Positions 35,325 through 44,450 of a stretch of 64,000 bases of DNA are shown in pieces. Origin of the DNA: Halovivax cerinus (GTDB lineage Archaea; Halobacteriota; Halobacteria; Halobacteriales; Natrialbaceae). Position numbers and translations under genes: made by a program. The notes under the pieces were generated by a model. That model did no database searches. It was not told where the DNA came from and saw only the letters and a program-made list of their open reading frames with translations. The number at the start of each line of letters is the position of its first letter. Position 1 is the first letter of the stretch. Location: positions 3,100,001-3,164,000 of the forward strand of contig NZ_CP101824.1 in the NCBI RefSeq assembly GCF_024498195.1, in the 5' to 3' direction.

Positions 35325-35972
35325 GTGAAGTCTCTCAGGATCGCGATCACGCCGGATCAGGAGCTCGTGGCGGCCGAAGGGAACATGGCCGTCGCCTCGT
35401 CGGCCGTCGACAGACACCTGATTCTGGGTGGCGCAGTCCTCGACGGTCGAGAGACGACGATCTCGTACGTCGAGGGCGACCCCGACGCCATCGAGTCTAT
35501 CCTCGACGCGTCGACTGCCGTCGACGAGTACGACGTGACAGCGACCGACGGCGGCTGCTTTCTGTACTGTCGGCAGGCGTTGACCGAGTCGGCGCTGACG
35601 CTGTTCGACGCGTTCTTCCAGGAGACGATCGTCGTGGTACCGCCCTACGAGTGCCGATCCGACGGCTCGATCCACATGACCGTCGTCGGGGCACCGTCGG
35701 AGGTCCAGGCCGTCCTCCAGGAGTTCCCGGACGACGTTGGCGTCGAGGTGCTTCGGGTCGGAGACACCGTCGGCGGCGCGGTGACCGAACTCTCCGACCG
35801 CCAGCGGGAGGCGGTCGCCGCCGCGTGGGAGTGTGGCTACTACGAGGTGCCGCGAGACGATGGTATCGACGCCGTCGCCGACGAACTGGACTGTGCCGTC
35901 TCGACGGCGTCGGACCTGCTCAGACGGGCCGAGTCGCGCCTGGTCGCGAACGCGCTCGACGTCCAGCGATAG
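35325..35972 (+). CDS. Bat-type HTH transcriptional regulator
   Basis: A 215-residue haloarchaeal regulator. The N-terminal ~150 residues form the Bat/GAF-like associated domain (FLYCRQALTESALTLFDAFF). The C-terminal 55 are the HTH_10 domain (TELSDRQREAVAAAWECGYYEVPR ... ADELDCAVSTASDLLRRAE). The frame opens with GTG at 35325, and TTTATA at 35295-35300 places the transcription start at that codon, so a leaderless GTG-initiated mRNA is likely. The target genes are unknown. Confidence 0.85.
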   Translation: MKSLRIAITPDQELVAAEGNMAVASSAVDRHLILGGAVLDGRETTISYVEGDPDAIESILDASTAVDEYDVTATDGGCFLYCRQALTESALTLFDAFFQETIVVVPPYECRSDGSIHMTVVGAPSEVQAVLQEFPDDVGVEVLRVGDTVGGAVTELSDRQREAVAAAWECGYYEVPRDDGIDAVADELDCAVSTASDLLRRAESRLVANALDVQR

Positions 35973-35999
35973 GAGACGCCCGGCGGACGGTCGCACCGA

Positions 36000-37163
36000 T
36001 CAGGACAGGGCTGCGTCGATCGCGGTTTCGAGGTCGGCGAGCAGGTCGTCGACGTGCTCGATGCCGACGCTGATGCGAACGAGGCCGTCGGTCAGACCGG
36101 CGGCGAGACGGTCCTCGCGGGGCACGGCGGCGTGGGTCATCGGGGCCGGCTGTTCGATGAGACTCTCGACGCCGCCCAGGCTCTCCGCGAGGGTAAACAC
36201 CTCCGTGTTCGAGACGACGGCGCTCGCCTCGTCCAACGTCGCGTCCAGTTCGAAGCTCAGCATGCCGCCGAAGTCGTCCATCTGGCGCGCCGCGAGGTCG
36301 TGACCCGGGTGGGACTCGAGTCCCGGATAGTACACCGTCTCGACGTCCGGGTGGTCGTCGAGCCACGCGGCGATAGCCCGGGCGTTCTCGCAGTGGCGGT
36401 CCATCCGGACGGGGAGCGTCTTCGTCCCGCGGAGGACGAGGAAACTCTCGAATGGACCAGGGGTCGCGCCCACGGCGTTCTGGTAGAAGCCGAACTGCTC
36501 GTCGAGATCGGGATCGTTCGTCACCAGCGCGCCGCCGACGACGTCGGAGTGTCCGCCGAGGTACTTCGTCAGCGAGTGCGAGACGACGTCGGCACCGAGG
36601 TCGAGTGGTCGCTGCAGATACGGCGTCGCGAACGTATTGTCGATCGCGCAGATGGCGTCGTGGTCGTGCGCGATCGCCGCCGCGCCCTCGATGTCGACGA
36701 TCGACATGAGCGGGTTGGTCGGCGTCTCGAGCCAGAGCAGTTCGGTGTTCTCGCGAAATCCGGCCTCGATGGCCTCGAGGTCGGTCATATCGACGAACGT
36801 AAACTCGATATCGTAGTCCTCGTACACCTGCGTAAAGATGCGATGCGTCCCGCCGTAGACGTCGGTGCCGGTGACGACGTGGTCGCCGGCCGAAAGCGTG
36901 TTGAGGACGGTGTTGATCGATCCCATCCCGCTCGAGAAACAGCGTCCGTACTCGCCGTTCTCCAGGCTGGCTAGATTCGCCTCGAGGTCGCTTCTCGTCG
37001 GGTTGCCCGTCCGGGAGTACTCGTACCCTCGATGCTCCCCCGGACCGTCCTGTTCGTAGGTCGAGTTGGCGTGGATCGGCGTCATCACCGCTCCAGTCTC
37101 CGGATCCGGCTCCTGTCCCGCGTGAATCGATCGCGTCTCGAACCGGAAGTGGTCGTCGTCCAT
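36000..37163 (-). CDS. metB: Cystathionine gamma-synthase / lyase (PLP enzyme)
   Basis: A 387-residue Cys/Met-metabolism PLP enzyme. The PLP lysine lies in SHSLTKYLGGHSDVVGG. Other signatures are the N-terminal TRSIHAGQEPDPETGAV, YEYSRTGNPTR, and the C-terminal AESLGGVESLIEQPAPMTHA. The sequence does not separate gamma-synthase, gamma-lyase and O-acetylhomoserine sulfhydrylase firmly; metB is the usual haloarchaeal name. It provides cystathionine or homocysteine upstream of the methionine synthase encoded at 41.8-43.9 kb. Confidence 0.88.
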   Translation of the reverse strand: MDDDHFRFETRSIHAGQEPDPETGAVMTPIHANSTYEQDGPGEHRGYEYSRTGNPTRSDLEANLASLENGEYGRCFSSGMGSINTVLNTLSAGDHVVTGTDVYGGTHRIFTQVYEDYDIEFTFVDMTDLEAIEAGFRENTELLWLETPTNPLMSIVDIEGAAAIAHDHDAICAIDNTFATPYLQRPLDLGADVVSHSLTKYLGGHSDVVGGALVTNDPDLDEQFGFYQNAVGATPGPFESFLVLRGTKTLPVRMDRHCENARAIAAWLDDHPDVETVYYPGLESHPGHDLAARQMDDFGGMLSFELDATLDEASAVVSNTEVFTLAESLGGVESLIEQPAPMTHAAVPREDRLAAGLTDGLVRISVGIEHVDDLLADLETAIDAALS

Positions 37164-37361
37164 GCGCGGGTAGACACGCTCTACGCCCCTTACCCTTACC
37201 GTCTCGATTGGCTGACTGTCATAGTATTGTTATTACGGTGCCGGTATCGGGGCGACCGGTCGCGGATCGATGCGGTGGTACCGTCGGACCGGAATTCGAC
37301 GAGAGAGCGAACACAGAACGTGTCTTTTATAACTGTCACGGGGTAACGGGACGGTACGACT

Positions 37362-37655
37362 ATGCCCAAATCGAACGGCCCTCGCCAGGGAACGCGGAAC
37401 AAGCTCCGTAACGACCCCCGAAACCGTGGGACGTCCCCGCCACAGCGTGCGATTCAGGAGTACGACGTGGGGCAGAAGGTCCACCTGAAGATCGACCCGA
37501 GCGTCCAGGACGGTCGGTTCCACCCGCGCTTCGACGGTCGAACGGGAGAGGTCGTCGGCACGCAGGGGACGGCCTTCACGGTCGAGGTGACAGACGGCGG
37601 GTCGTCGAAGACGCTCATCGTCACGGCCGCCCACCTCCGCGCACAGGACGAATGA
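37362..37655 (+). CDS. rpl21e: Ribosomal protein eL21
   Basis: A 97-residue archaeal/eukaryotic-type L21e with the basic start [20 protein letters not shown] and the SH3-like core [36 protein letters not shown] at 37324-37332 is the TATA box, about 30 bases ahead of ATG 37362. Its stop overlaps the rpoF ATG by four bases. Confidence 0.96.
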   Translation: MPKSNGPRQGTRNKLRNDPRNRGTSPPQRAIQEYDVGQKVHLKIDPSVQDGRFHPRFDGRTGEVVGTQGTAFTVEVTDGGSSKTLIVTAAHLRAQDE

Positions 37656-38008
37656 CCATCTTCAAGGAGATCGTCGACGAGGAGTACCTGACCGTCTCCG
37701 AGACCAAAGAACTCCTCGCGGACATCGAAGCCGAGCGCGCCCTGGACGAGGACCGTGAGCTCCGCTACGAACTCGCGCGAGCGATCGAACACGCGAACCG
37801 GTTCGCCGTCCTCGATCCCGACGAATCCCGTGAACTGGTCGCCGACCTCGAAGCCCACGAGAAGATCGACGAGGCGACGGCCTACAAGATCGCCAATCTG
37901 TTACCCAGAGATCGGGACGAGCTTCGGGCCGTCTTCGCACAGGAGCGCTACTCGCTCTCCGGAGACGAACTCGACGACGTACTCGACACCGTCGCGAAGT
38001 ACGCCTGA
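37652..38008 (+). CDS. rpoF: DNA-directed RNA polymerase subunit Rpb4 (RpoF)
   Basis: A 118-residue helical subunit ([20 protein letters not shown] ... [44 protein letters not shown]). It pairs with RpoE to form the stalk of archaeal RNA polymerase that helps open promoters and bind nascent RNA. It overlaps rpl21e by four bases (ATGA), which couples their translation. Confidence 0.95.
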   Translation: MTIFKEIVDEEYLTVSETKELLADIEAERALDEDRELRYELARAIEHANRFAVLDPDESRELVADLEAHEKIDEATAYKIANLLPRDRDELRAVFAQERYSLSGDELDDVLDTVAKYA

Positions 38009-38133
38009 CCGGCGGTATCGGGGCAGATCATCCTCTTCAGACACCCGTACCTTCGATCCGCACCGTCCGTCCGACCGGCTCCGACGACCGGCGCTCACGA
38101 CGGTCCGTGAAGACCGCGATCACCATCGGTTCC

Positions 38134-38183
38134 GACGACCGTGATAGCCAGTGTCTCCAACCACCGTGATAGCCAGTGTCTCC
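38134..38183. repeat. Two-copy 25-bp tandem repeat
   Basis: Units 38134-38158 and 38159-38183 (core ccgtgatagccagtgtctcc) are identical except for three bases at the start. A third beginning (gacgaccg) follows. It interrupts the rpoF-DUF655 spacer (270 bases), which also contains the DUF655 TATA box TTTAAG at 38247-38252. Confidence 0.75.
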
Positions 38184-38278
38184 GACGACCGCCGGTCTCG
38201 ACCGTCGGGTCCTGGTCGGACCCAGCGATCGAGAGGTGGCCGATCGTTTAAGTGTTCGCTTGGCGTACCTAGCAGGTG

Positions 38279-38872
38279 ATGAGTGAATCCGAACGTGACG
38301 AGTCGGCGCAGCGGCGCGCGGTCGTGCTGGATTATCTGGCGCACGGTCTCTCCTCGAGTGGCCGGCCGCAGTACGAACGCTCCCCCGCCGGGTACGCGAT
38401 GGATGTCGACGATTTCGGACTCTACGAGGTTGCGTTCGACGAGGACGAACGGTTGACGATCGGAACGCAGGTCGTTCTCGAACCGGTAGACGCGCGAACG
38501 ATCGTCGAAGACGCCAGACCGGCGTCGTACGACGATCTCTCATCCGGCGCCCACTCGGAACTCGAGTACGTGATCCGGGACCTCGTCGAGGACGACGAGC
38601 GACGGTTCGTCGACTTCTACAACGAGGCCCAGCCGATCACGTTGCGGCTCCACCAGCTGAACCTCCTACCGGGAATCGGGAAGAAACTGCGGAACTCGAT
38701 CCTCGAAGAGCGAAAGCGAAAACCCTTCGAGAGCTTCGAGGAACTCGAAGAGCGCGTCTCGGGGTTACACGATCCGGACGACATCCTCGTCGAGCGGATC
38801 TTAGAGGAGATCAGAGACGACGACCTGAAGTACCGAACGTTCGTCGGCCGGCAGGCCGAAGACGCCCGGTGA
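38279..38872 (+). CDS. DUF655 family nucleic-acid-binding protein
   Basis: A 197-residue archaeal protein. The N-terminal OB-like region (YAMDVDDFGLYEVAF ... LTIGTQVVLEP) is followed by a helix-hairpin-helix pair (LLPGIGKKLRNSILEERKRKPFESFEEL and the DPDDILVERILEEI helix), so nucleic-acid binding is expected. The neighbourhood rpl21e-rpoF-DUF655-ksgA is conserved in archaea and suggests an RNA or ribosome-assembly role. A GTG precedes the ATG at 38276; I use ATG 38279 in line with the TATA box. Confidence 0.9.
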   Translation: MSESERDESAQRRAVVLDYLAHGLSSSGRPQYERSPAGYAMDVDDFGLYEVAFDEDERLTIGTQVVLEPVDARTIVEDARPASYDDLSSGAHSELEYVIRDLVEDDERRFVDFYNEAQPITLRLHQLNLLPGIGKKLRNSILEERKRKPFESFEELEERVSGLHDPDDILVERILEEIRDDDLKYRTFVGRQAEDAR

Positions 38873-38953
38873 CGGACGGCCCATCGATTTTTCGACCGAT
38901 CGGCGAGGTCCGGAACGGTGCGTTTACCCAGCGTCGGTTCGAACCGAGGCACA

Positions 38954-39838
38954 ATGAGAGATCCGGACGAACTCCTGGTCAGGGCTGGTGTCCGCGGTAA
39001 CCCCGACCGGGATCAGCATTTCCTCGTCGACGATCGCGTCCTGGATCGGTTGCCGACGTACCTCGACGCGGTCGACACGACCGACGGTGACGACGGGCCT
39101 GCCGTCGACCCGACCGCGCTGGCGGGCGAACACCTCCTCGAGATCGGGCCCGGAACGGGAGCGCTGACGGATCGATTGCTCGCGACTGGTGCGTCGGTCA
39201 CCGTCGTCGAGCGCGACCGCGACCTGGTTGCGTTCCTGAAACGAGAGTTCGCCGACGAGGTCGACGCCGGACGACTCACGGTGATCGAGGGGGACGCCCT
39301 CGACGTCGAGTTCCCGGACGTCTCGGCGTCCGTCTCGAACCTCCCGTACAGCGTCTCGAGCGGGGTGGCGTTCCGTCTACTGCCGCTCGGCGTTCCGCTG
39401 GTCTGTATGTTCCAGAAGGAGTTCGCCGAACGGATGGTCGCCGAACCCGGAACGTCGGCCTACGGCCGGCTCTCGGTCTCGACACGCCACTACGCGGCAC
39501 CCGAGATCGTGGAGACGGTGCCGCCGGAAGCGTTCTCGCCGCCACCCGCCGTCGAGAGTGCCGTCGTCCGAACGCGGCCGCGGACGCCGTCGTACGAGGT
39601 GGCCGACGACGCGTTCTTCTTGCGGTTCGTGAAAGCGCTGTTCACGCAGCGGCGCAAGACCGTTCGCAACGGGATCCGAAACACGGCACACATCTCCGGT
39701 CTCGACGACCCAGACGCCGTGGTGGACGCTGCCCCCGAGGCTCTGTGTTCGAAGCGTCCTGACGCCCTGGCGCCGGCCGAGTTCGCCGAACTGGCGACGA
39801 TCGCTCGATCGATCGAGGGGAACGACCGTGACGACTGA
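38954..39838 (+). CDS. ksgA: 16S rRNA dimethyladenosine transferase KsgA/Dim1
   Basis: Dimethylates the two adjacent adenines of the 3' terminal 16S rRNA hairpin during small-subunit maturation. The 294-residue sequence has the SAM-binding LLEIGPGTGALTDRLL, acidic VVERDRDLVAF, catalytic NLPYSVSS (the N-L-P-Y motif), and MFQKEFAERM. The HQHFL-type N-terminal signature is DQHFLVDD. ATG 38954 is chosen over an in-frame 38918 start. It follows DUF655 by 81 bases. Confidence 0.95.
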   Translation: MRDPDELLVRAGVRGNPDRDQHFLVDDRVLDRLPTYLDAVDTTDGDDGPAVDPTALAGEHLLEIGPGTGALTDRLLATGASVTVVERDRDLVAFLKREFADEVDAGRLTVIEGDALDVEFPDVSASVSNLPYSVSSGVAFRLLPLGVPLVCMFQKEFAERMVAEPGTSAYGRLSVSTRHYAAPEIVETVPPEAFSPPPAVESAVVRTRPRTPSYEVADDAFFLRFVKALFTQRRKTVRNGIRNTAHISGLDDPDAVVDAAPEALCSKRPDALAPAEFAELATIARSIEGNDRDD

Positions 39839-39901
39839 GCCCGGCCGGACGAACGATCGACGAATTATCAAGGGAGAACCCCCAACACCCCACGGAGACT
39901 G

Positions 39902-41104
39902 ATGGACGCCTCGATCACCGCGCTCGACGGGCTGGGGACGATATTCGAGACGACGACGCAGCGCCTCGTCGTTACCGCGCTCGTCACTGCCAGTTTCGTC
40001 TACGGACTCAGGGTCGGCCGACGAGCGCTGAAGCGTCTCGACGATCACGTCCGCCCGGTCTACAGGGACGTCGTCGGCGCACTCGTGTTTCTCGCCGGCT
40101 CCGGACTCGCGTCCGGCATCGTCGTCGGGACCTGGCAGCAGACGACACACGTCACGACGGTGGTGAACGGGAACGGTCTGGGCGGAGAGACGATCGCCCG
40201 GTTGATCGTCTCGACCATCCTCGTCGTCACCGGCGTCATCGGCACGCGATTCCTCAGACGCCTCATCAGGAACATCCTCGGATCGGCCTCGTCGGTCACG
40301 GACCACCAGAAGGAAGTCACGTACCGACTGACGCAGGTCATCGTCTACGCGATGGTGTCGATCATCGTGCTCGGTATCTGGGTGGAGGATATCGGTGCGA
40401 TCCTCGTCGGCGCCGGGTTCCTCGGTATCGTCCTCGGCATGGCTGCCCAGCAGACGCTCGGGTCGGTGCTATCCGGCTTCGTCCTCATGTTCTCCCGCCC
40501 GTTCGAGATCGGCGACTGGGTGCTAATCGGCGACGTTCACGAAGGCGTGGTGACGGACATCTCCATCGTCGACACGCGCCTCAGAACGGTCGACGGCGAG
40601 TACATCGTTCTGCCGAACGACGTCGTCGGGTCGTCGGCGGTGACGAACCGGTCGCACGCCGGACGACTACGGCTCGAAGTTGAGGTCGGCGTCGACTACG
40701 CGGCCGACGTCGAGCGGGCCGCGGCGCTTGCGACGGAGATCGCGGAGTCGGTGGACATCGTCCTGAACGCCCCGTCACCGCGCGTGGCGACGAAGTCGCT
40801 CGGTGACTCGTCGGTCGTCCTCGGCGTTCGATTCTGGATCGACCGACCGCGCGCACGTCGGGCCGCGGAAGCGAGGACGGCGGTCACGAACGCGATCAAG
40901 GCCGGCTTCGACGACGCCGACGTCAAGATCCCCTTCCCACAGCGAGAACTCTCCGGAGCCGTCGACGCGACGGCCGATCCGCACGCGGTCGACGAGTCCG
41001 AGGCGGTGGTCGCGTACGAGGAGACGGACGAAACGGGTCCGGCGACGTCCGATAACGGGACCGGTGGGGCCCAGAACGGCGACGGCACGTCCGGTGACAG
41101 CTGA
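39902..41104 (+). CDS. MscS-family mechanosensitive ion channel
   Basis: A 400-residue small-conductance mechanosensitive channel-like protein. About four N-terminal membrane helices end in the pore helix GAGFLGIVLGMAAQQTLGSVLSGF, with the Gly/Ala-rich face of TM3. The beta domain follows (FEIGDWVLIGDVHEGVVTDISIVDTRLRT ... IVLPNDVVG), then the alpha/beta vestibule and a long acidic disordered tail. Its job would be to release solutes on hypo-osmotic shock, a real hazard for halophiles. It sits between ksgA and hemK, with its stop overlapping the next start by one base. Confidence 0.9.
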   Translation: MDASITALDGLGTIFETTTQRLVVTALVTASFVYGLRVGRRALKRLDDHVRPVYRDVVGALVFLAGSGLASGIVVGTWQQTTHVTTVVNGNGLGGETIARLIVSTILVVTGVIGTRFLRRLIRNILGSASSVTDHQKEVTYRLTQVIVYAMVSIIVLGIWVEDIGAILVGAGFLGIVLGMAAQQTLGSVLSGFVLMFSRPFEIGDWVLIGDVHEGVVTDISIVDTRLRTVDGEYIVLPNDVVGSSAVTNRSHAGRLRLEVEVGVDYAADVERAAALATEIAESVDIVLNAPSPRVATKSLGDSSVVLGVRFWIDRPRARRAAEARTAVTNAIKAGFDDADVKIPFPQRELSGAVDATADPHAVDESEAVVAYEETDETGPATSDNGTGGAQNGDGTSGDS

Positions 41105-41682
41105 TGGATCTGGCATCCCGTCGCGGCCTCGAAACCGACGTCTACCAACCAGCCGAGGACTCACACCTCCTCGCCGAAACAGCGGTCGAGCGCCTCTCGT
41201 CGCGATCGCCGGGTCGGTTGCTCGAGGTCGGAACTGGATCGGGCTACATCGGGGCGCACCTTGCGGACGAACTGGCGTGGGACGTGGTCGTCTCGGATCT
41301 GAATCCACACGCCTGTCGGCAGGCTCGTGACCGGGGTCTGGACGCGGTGCGCGCCGACCTCGTCGAGCCCTTCGCGACCAGTTCGTTCGACGCCGTCGTC
41401 TTCAACCCGCCGTACCTGCCCACCGATCCCGACGACGAACGCGACGACTGGATGGAAGTGGCGCTGTCCGGCGGTCACTCCGGCCTGGTAGTCATCGAGC
41501 CGTTCGTCGAGACGGTCGGTCGCGTCCTCGCGACCGACGGCGTCGCCGTCCTCCTCGTCTCCAGTCTCACCGGTGTCCCGTCGGTCGTCGGACTCGCCGC
41601 CGAGGCGGGCTTCAGTGCGATCGCCGTCGCCGACGAGTCGTTCCCCTACGAGACGCTGACGGTTCTCGAACTGGTCCGGTGA
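41104..41682 (+). CDS. HemK2/Mtq2-type release factor glutamine methyltransferase
   Basis: A 192-residue SAM methyltransferase of the eukaryotic-archaeal HemK2 group, which modifies the GGQ glutamine of aRF1. The start DVYQPAEDSHLLAETA is diagnostic. Motif I is LLEVGTGSGYIG and the catalytic NPPY is in VVFNPPYLPTDPDD. It overlaps the MscS stop by one base (TGATG), implying co-translation. Confidence 0.9.
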   Translation: MDLASRRGLETDVYQPAEDSHLLAETAVERLSSRSPGRLLEVGTGSGYIGAHLADELAWDVVVSDLNPHACRQARDRGLDAVRADLVEPFATSSFDAVVFNPPYLPTDPDDERDDWMEVALSGGHSGLVVIEPFVETVGRVLATDGVAVLLVSSLTGVPSVVGLAAEAGFSAIAVADESFPYETLTVLELVR

Positions 41683-41841
41683 AACGCCACGGCCGAACGT
41701 AGCGAGGGTTGCGTTCGCACGGGCCGCAGGGCCGTGTCCGTCGGGGCGTTCGCGACCGGCGACGTCCCCCGGTAGATTACCCCCAAACATGATTCGAGAT
41801 AGCAAATATTAAACAGCGTCATAGCGTTGTGTCCGGTACGG

Positions 41842-42846
41842 ATGACACGTTACATCTCGACCCAGACGGGACTCGCCCCCCTTCCCGATCGGGCGAAAGC
41901 CGATCTATCGGACCTCAAGGGTCATCAGAAACACGACCTCGTCGACGGGACCGAGGGACCGGAGATCCGGGACCGGTACGACGACGCGCGAGCCGACGTC
42001 GTCGACCACCAGCTCGCGGTCGGACTCGACCGCGTCACCGAGGCCCAGCTTCGCTGGGACGACATGCTCGCCCATCCACTCGCCGTGTCAGACGCGGTCG
42101 AAACGCGCGGGATCGTCCGGTACTACGACAACAACAACTTCTATCGCGAGCCCGTGATCACCGGGGAGCTATCCGCTACCGGGGATCTCGCGACGGAGTT
42201 CGCCCCGTTCGCAGACGCGGTCGAACCGGAGGCGAGGCAGGTCGTCTTGCCGGGACCGTACACGCTCGCCGAACTCGCCACCGACGAGTACTACGGCGAC
42301 GACGCGTCGCTGCTCTCCGGCGTGACCGACCTGCTCGTCGGTGAACTCGAGTCGATCGAGTCGTTCGCGACGCTCCTCTTGCTCGATCCCTCGCTCGTCA
42401 CGGACCCGCCGAGTGACGGCCACGACGAACGGGTGAGCGACGCGATCGATCGCCTCGCAGCGGCCACGGACGCCGACGTCGTCGTCCACAGTTACTGGGG
42501 AGCGCTCGAAGAGAAGGTGTACGCACACCTGCTCGACGCCGACGTCGACGCCGTCGGGTTCGACTTCGTCACCGAGCGCGACGACAATCTCTACCTCGTC
42601 CAGGAGTACGGCTGTACCGACGACATCTACCTCGGACTCGTCGACGGGCAGAACACGCTTCTCGAGGAACCGGAGGCCGTTCGCGACCGCGTCGACTGGG
42701 TGTTCGACCGCCTCCCCGTCTCCGACTTCGAGACGGCCTATCTCGGGCCGAACACGGAGACGTTCTACCTCCCCTACGAGACGTACGAGGCGAAACTCGA
42801 GACCGTATCCGAGGCCGCATCGCTCGCGGAGGTGCGTGCCGCATGA
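41842..42846 (+). CDS. MetE N-terminal-domain-like protein, first half of a split methionine synthase
   Basis: A 334-residue protein of the MetE/UROD-like barrel family (VVLPGPYTLAELATDEYYGDD aligns with GPYTL blocks of MetE). It lacks the full zinc set; the region where the partner has H-x-C (GLHVC) reads VVHSYWG here. It is probably the folate-domain-like or accessory half. AATATTAAAC around 41806 serves as TATA box. The stop overlaps the next ATG (42843-42846), so the two halves are made together. Confidence 0.8.
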   Translation: MTRYISTQTGLAPLPDRAKADLSDLKGHQKHDLVDGTEGPEIRDRYDDARADVVDHQLAVGLDRVTEAQLRWDDMLAHPLAVSDAVETRGIVRYYDNNNFYREPVITGELSATGDLATEFAPFADAVEPEARQVVLPGPYTLAELATDEYYGDDASLLSGVTDLLVGELESIESFATLLLLDPSLVTDPPSDGHDERVSDAIDRLAAATDADVVVHSYWGALEEKVYAHLLDADVDAVGFDFVTERDDNLYLVQEYGCTDDIYLGLVDGQNTLLEEPEAVRDRVDWVFDRLPVSDFETAYLGPNTETFYLPYETYEAKLETVSEAASLAEVRAA

Positions 42847-43913
42847 GCGACACCAAAGCGCAGTTTCGGCCCGAAAACCACCCGAACGACCACTTCATCA
42901 TGACGACCGTCGTCGGCAGTTACCCGAAACCGAAGTGGCTCAACCGGGCGAAAGCGCTGTACGAGGACGACGACGTCGACTTCGACGACGGTGACTGGCA
43001 GGAAGCGAAAGACGACGCCGCTCGCGTGATCACGGACGAACACCAGCGCGCCGGTCTGGACGTGGTGGTCGACGGCGAGATGCGCCGGAACGAGATGGTC
43101 GAGTACTTCGCCCATCGCATCGATGGCTACGAGTTCAACGGACCCGTCAAGGTCTGGGGACACAACTACTTCGACAAGCCATCCGTAGTCGACGACGTCG
43201 CCTACGACGAGCGATGGCTCGTCGAGGAGTACGAGTTCACGGCGAGCGTCGCCGACCGTCCGGTCAAGGTTCCGATCACAGGCCCGTACACGCTCGCCAG
43301 CTGGTCGTTCAACGAGGCCTACGACGACGACGCATCGCTCGCGTACGACCTCGCAGACCTCGTCAACCAGGAGATCGAGAAACTCGTCGACGCCGGGGCC
43401 CGGTACATCCAGATCGACGAACCGGCGCTGGCCACGACACCGGACGACCACGCGATCGTGGGCGAGGCCATAGAGCGCATCGTCGCCGACGTTCCAGACG
43501 ACGTCCGTATCGGCCTCCACGTCTGCTACGGCGATTACTCGCGTATCTACCCCGAGATCCTCGAGTTCCCCGTCGACGAGTTCGACCTGGAACTCGCAAA
43601 CGGCGACTACGAACAGCTCGACGTGTTCGAAGACCCCGCCTTCACGGCCGACCTCGCCCTCGGCGTGACCGACGCTCACGTCGCCGAGGTCGAATCCGTC
43701 GAGCAGATCGAACGCAACATCGAGAAAGGTCTCGAAGTCGTCCCACCGGACCAGCTCGTTGTCTCGCCCGACTGCGGGGTCAAACTCCTCCCCCGGGACG
43801 TCGCCTACGGCAAACTCGAGAACATGGTAACGGCGGCCCGAAACGTCGAGGCGAAACTCGACGACGGCGACGTAGACGTCCGCGGACGGACCGCCTCGCC
43901 GGCAGACGACTGA
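42843..43913 (+). CDS. metE: Methionine synthase, MetE catalytic-domain type
   Basis: A 356-residue protein matching the C-terminal catalytic barrel of cobalamin-independent methionine synthase. Features are TTVVGSYPKPKWL near the start, VVDGEMRRNEMVEYF, VPITGPYTLASWSFNE, and the zinc ligands in GLHVCYGDY (His, Cys) and VVSPDCGVKLL (Cys). It would methylate homocysteine. As it lacks the N-terminal folate domain of bacterial MetE, the methyl donor is uncertain: a folate, a pterin or a corrinoid protein, perhaps delivered through the upstream partner. Confidence 0.88.
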   Translation: MSDTKAQFRPENHPNDHFIMTTVVGSYPKPKWLNRAKALYEDDDVDFDDGDWQEAKDDAARVITDEHQRAGLDVVVDGEMRRNEMVEYFAHRIDGYEFNGPVKVWGHNYFDKPSVVDDVAYDERWLVEEYEFTASVADRPVKVPITGPYTLASWSFNEAYDDDASLAYDLADLVNQEIEKLVDAGARYIQIDEPALATTPDDHAIVGEAIERIVADVPDDVRIGLHVCYGDYSRIYPEILEFPVDEFDLELANGDYEQLDVFEDPAFTADLALGVTDAHVAEVESVEQIERNIEKGLEVVPPDQLVVSPDCGVKLLPRDVAYGKLENMVTAARNVEAKLDDGDVDVRGRTASPADD

Positions 43914-43983
43914 TCGGACAACTACGAGTTCCTGCGGGGCAGAGAGAGTCGCCAGATCGACACCGGGCGTATTCGGTCGTCGC

Positions 43984-44253
43984 TCACTCGAGCTCGACTC
44001 GCCCGTCGCTGTAAGCGGTCACGGTGTAGCCGGCGTATTCGAACCTGACGGAACCGTTCGAGCGTCCGTCTCCGGATGGCGCCGGTGCGAAGACGGTGTC
44101 GAGTGCGTCCGGATCCACGACGGAGTACAGCGGCGGATAGGCGGGTGGCTCCAGTTCGGTGACGTCGATGCCTTCCCGCTCAGCGATGGTCTCGATGACG
44201 ACGTGACTCAGCGAGACGTCCGTCGCACCGGGGCGATGCTGGGAGAGTCCCAT
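43984..44253 (-). CDS. HalOD1 output-domain protein
   Basis: An 89-residue protein that is one HalOD1 domain: VVIETIAEREGIDVTELEPP, then LYSVVDPDALDTVF, and terminal FEYAGYTVTAYSDGRVELE. HalOD1 is a haloarchaea-specific module found alone or at the end of signalling proteins; its activity is not established. The start is ATG 44253; the longer frame to 44352 crosses the divergent promoter region. It faces away from the F420 enzyme gene. Confidence 0.85.
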   Translation of the reverse strand: MGLSQHRPGATDVSLSHVVIETIAEREGIDVTELEPPAYPPLYSVVDPDALDTVFAPAPSGDGRSNGSVRFEYAGYTVTAYSDGRVELE

Positions 44254-44450
44254 ACGAATCCCTTCCCGCTCGGTCGTATAAGCTTGGTGGCCAGTTCCCA
44301 CGCGACGGGCTATTACCCGGCGAACGCGCGACGTCACGAACGCGGTCGGCATGAATCAATTTTAATAGAGTTGAAAGTGTCCTCCCGATAGCGACCGCGG
44401 GCCCCACGGGCGCGACGGACCCGGCGGTCGGCATCGAAAGACCACAACCG

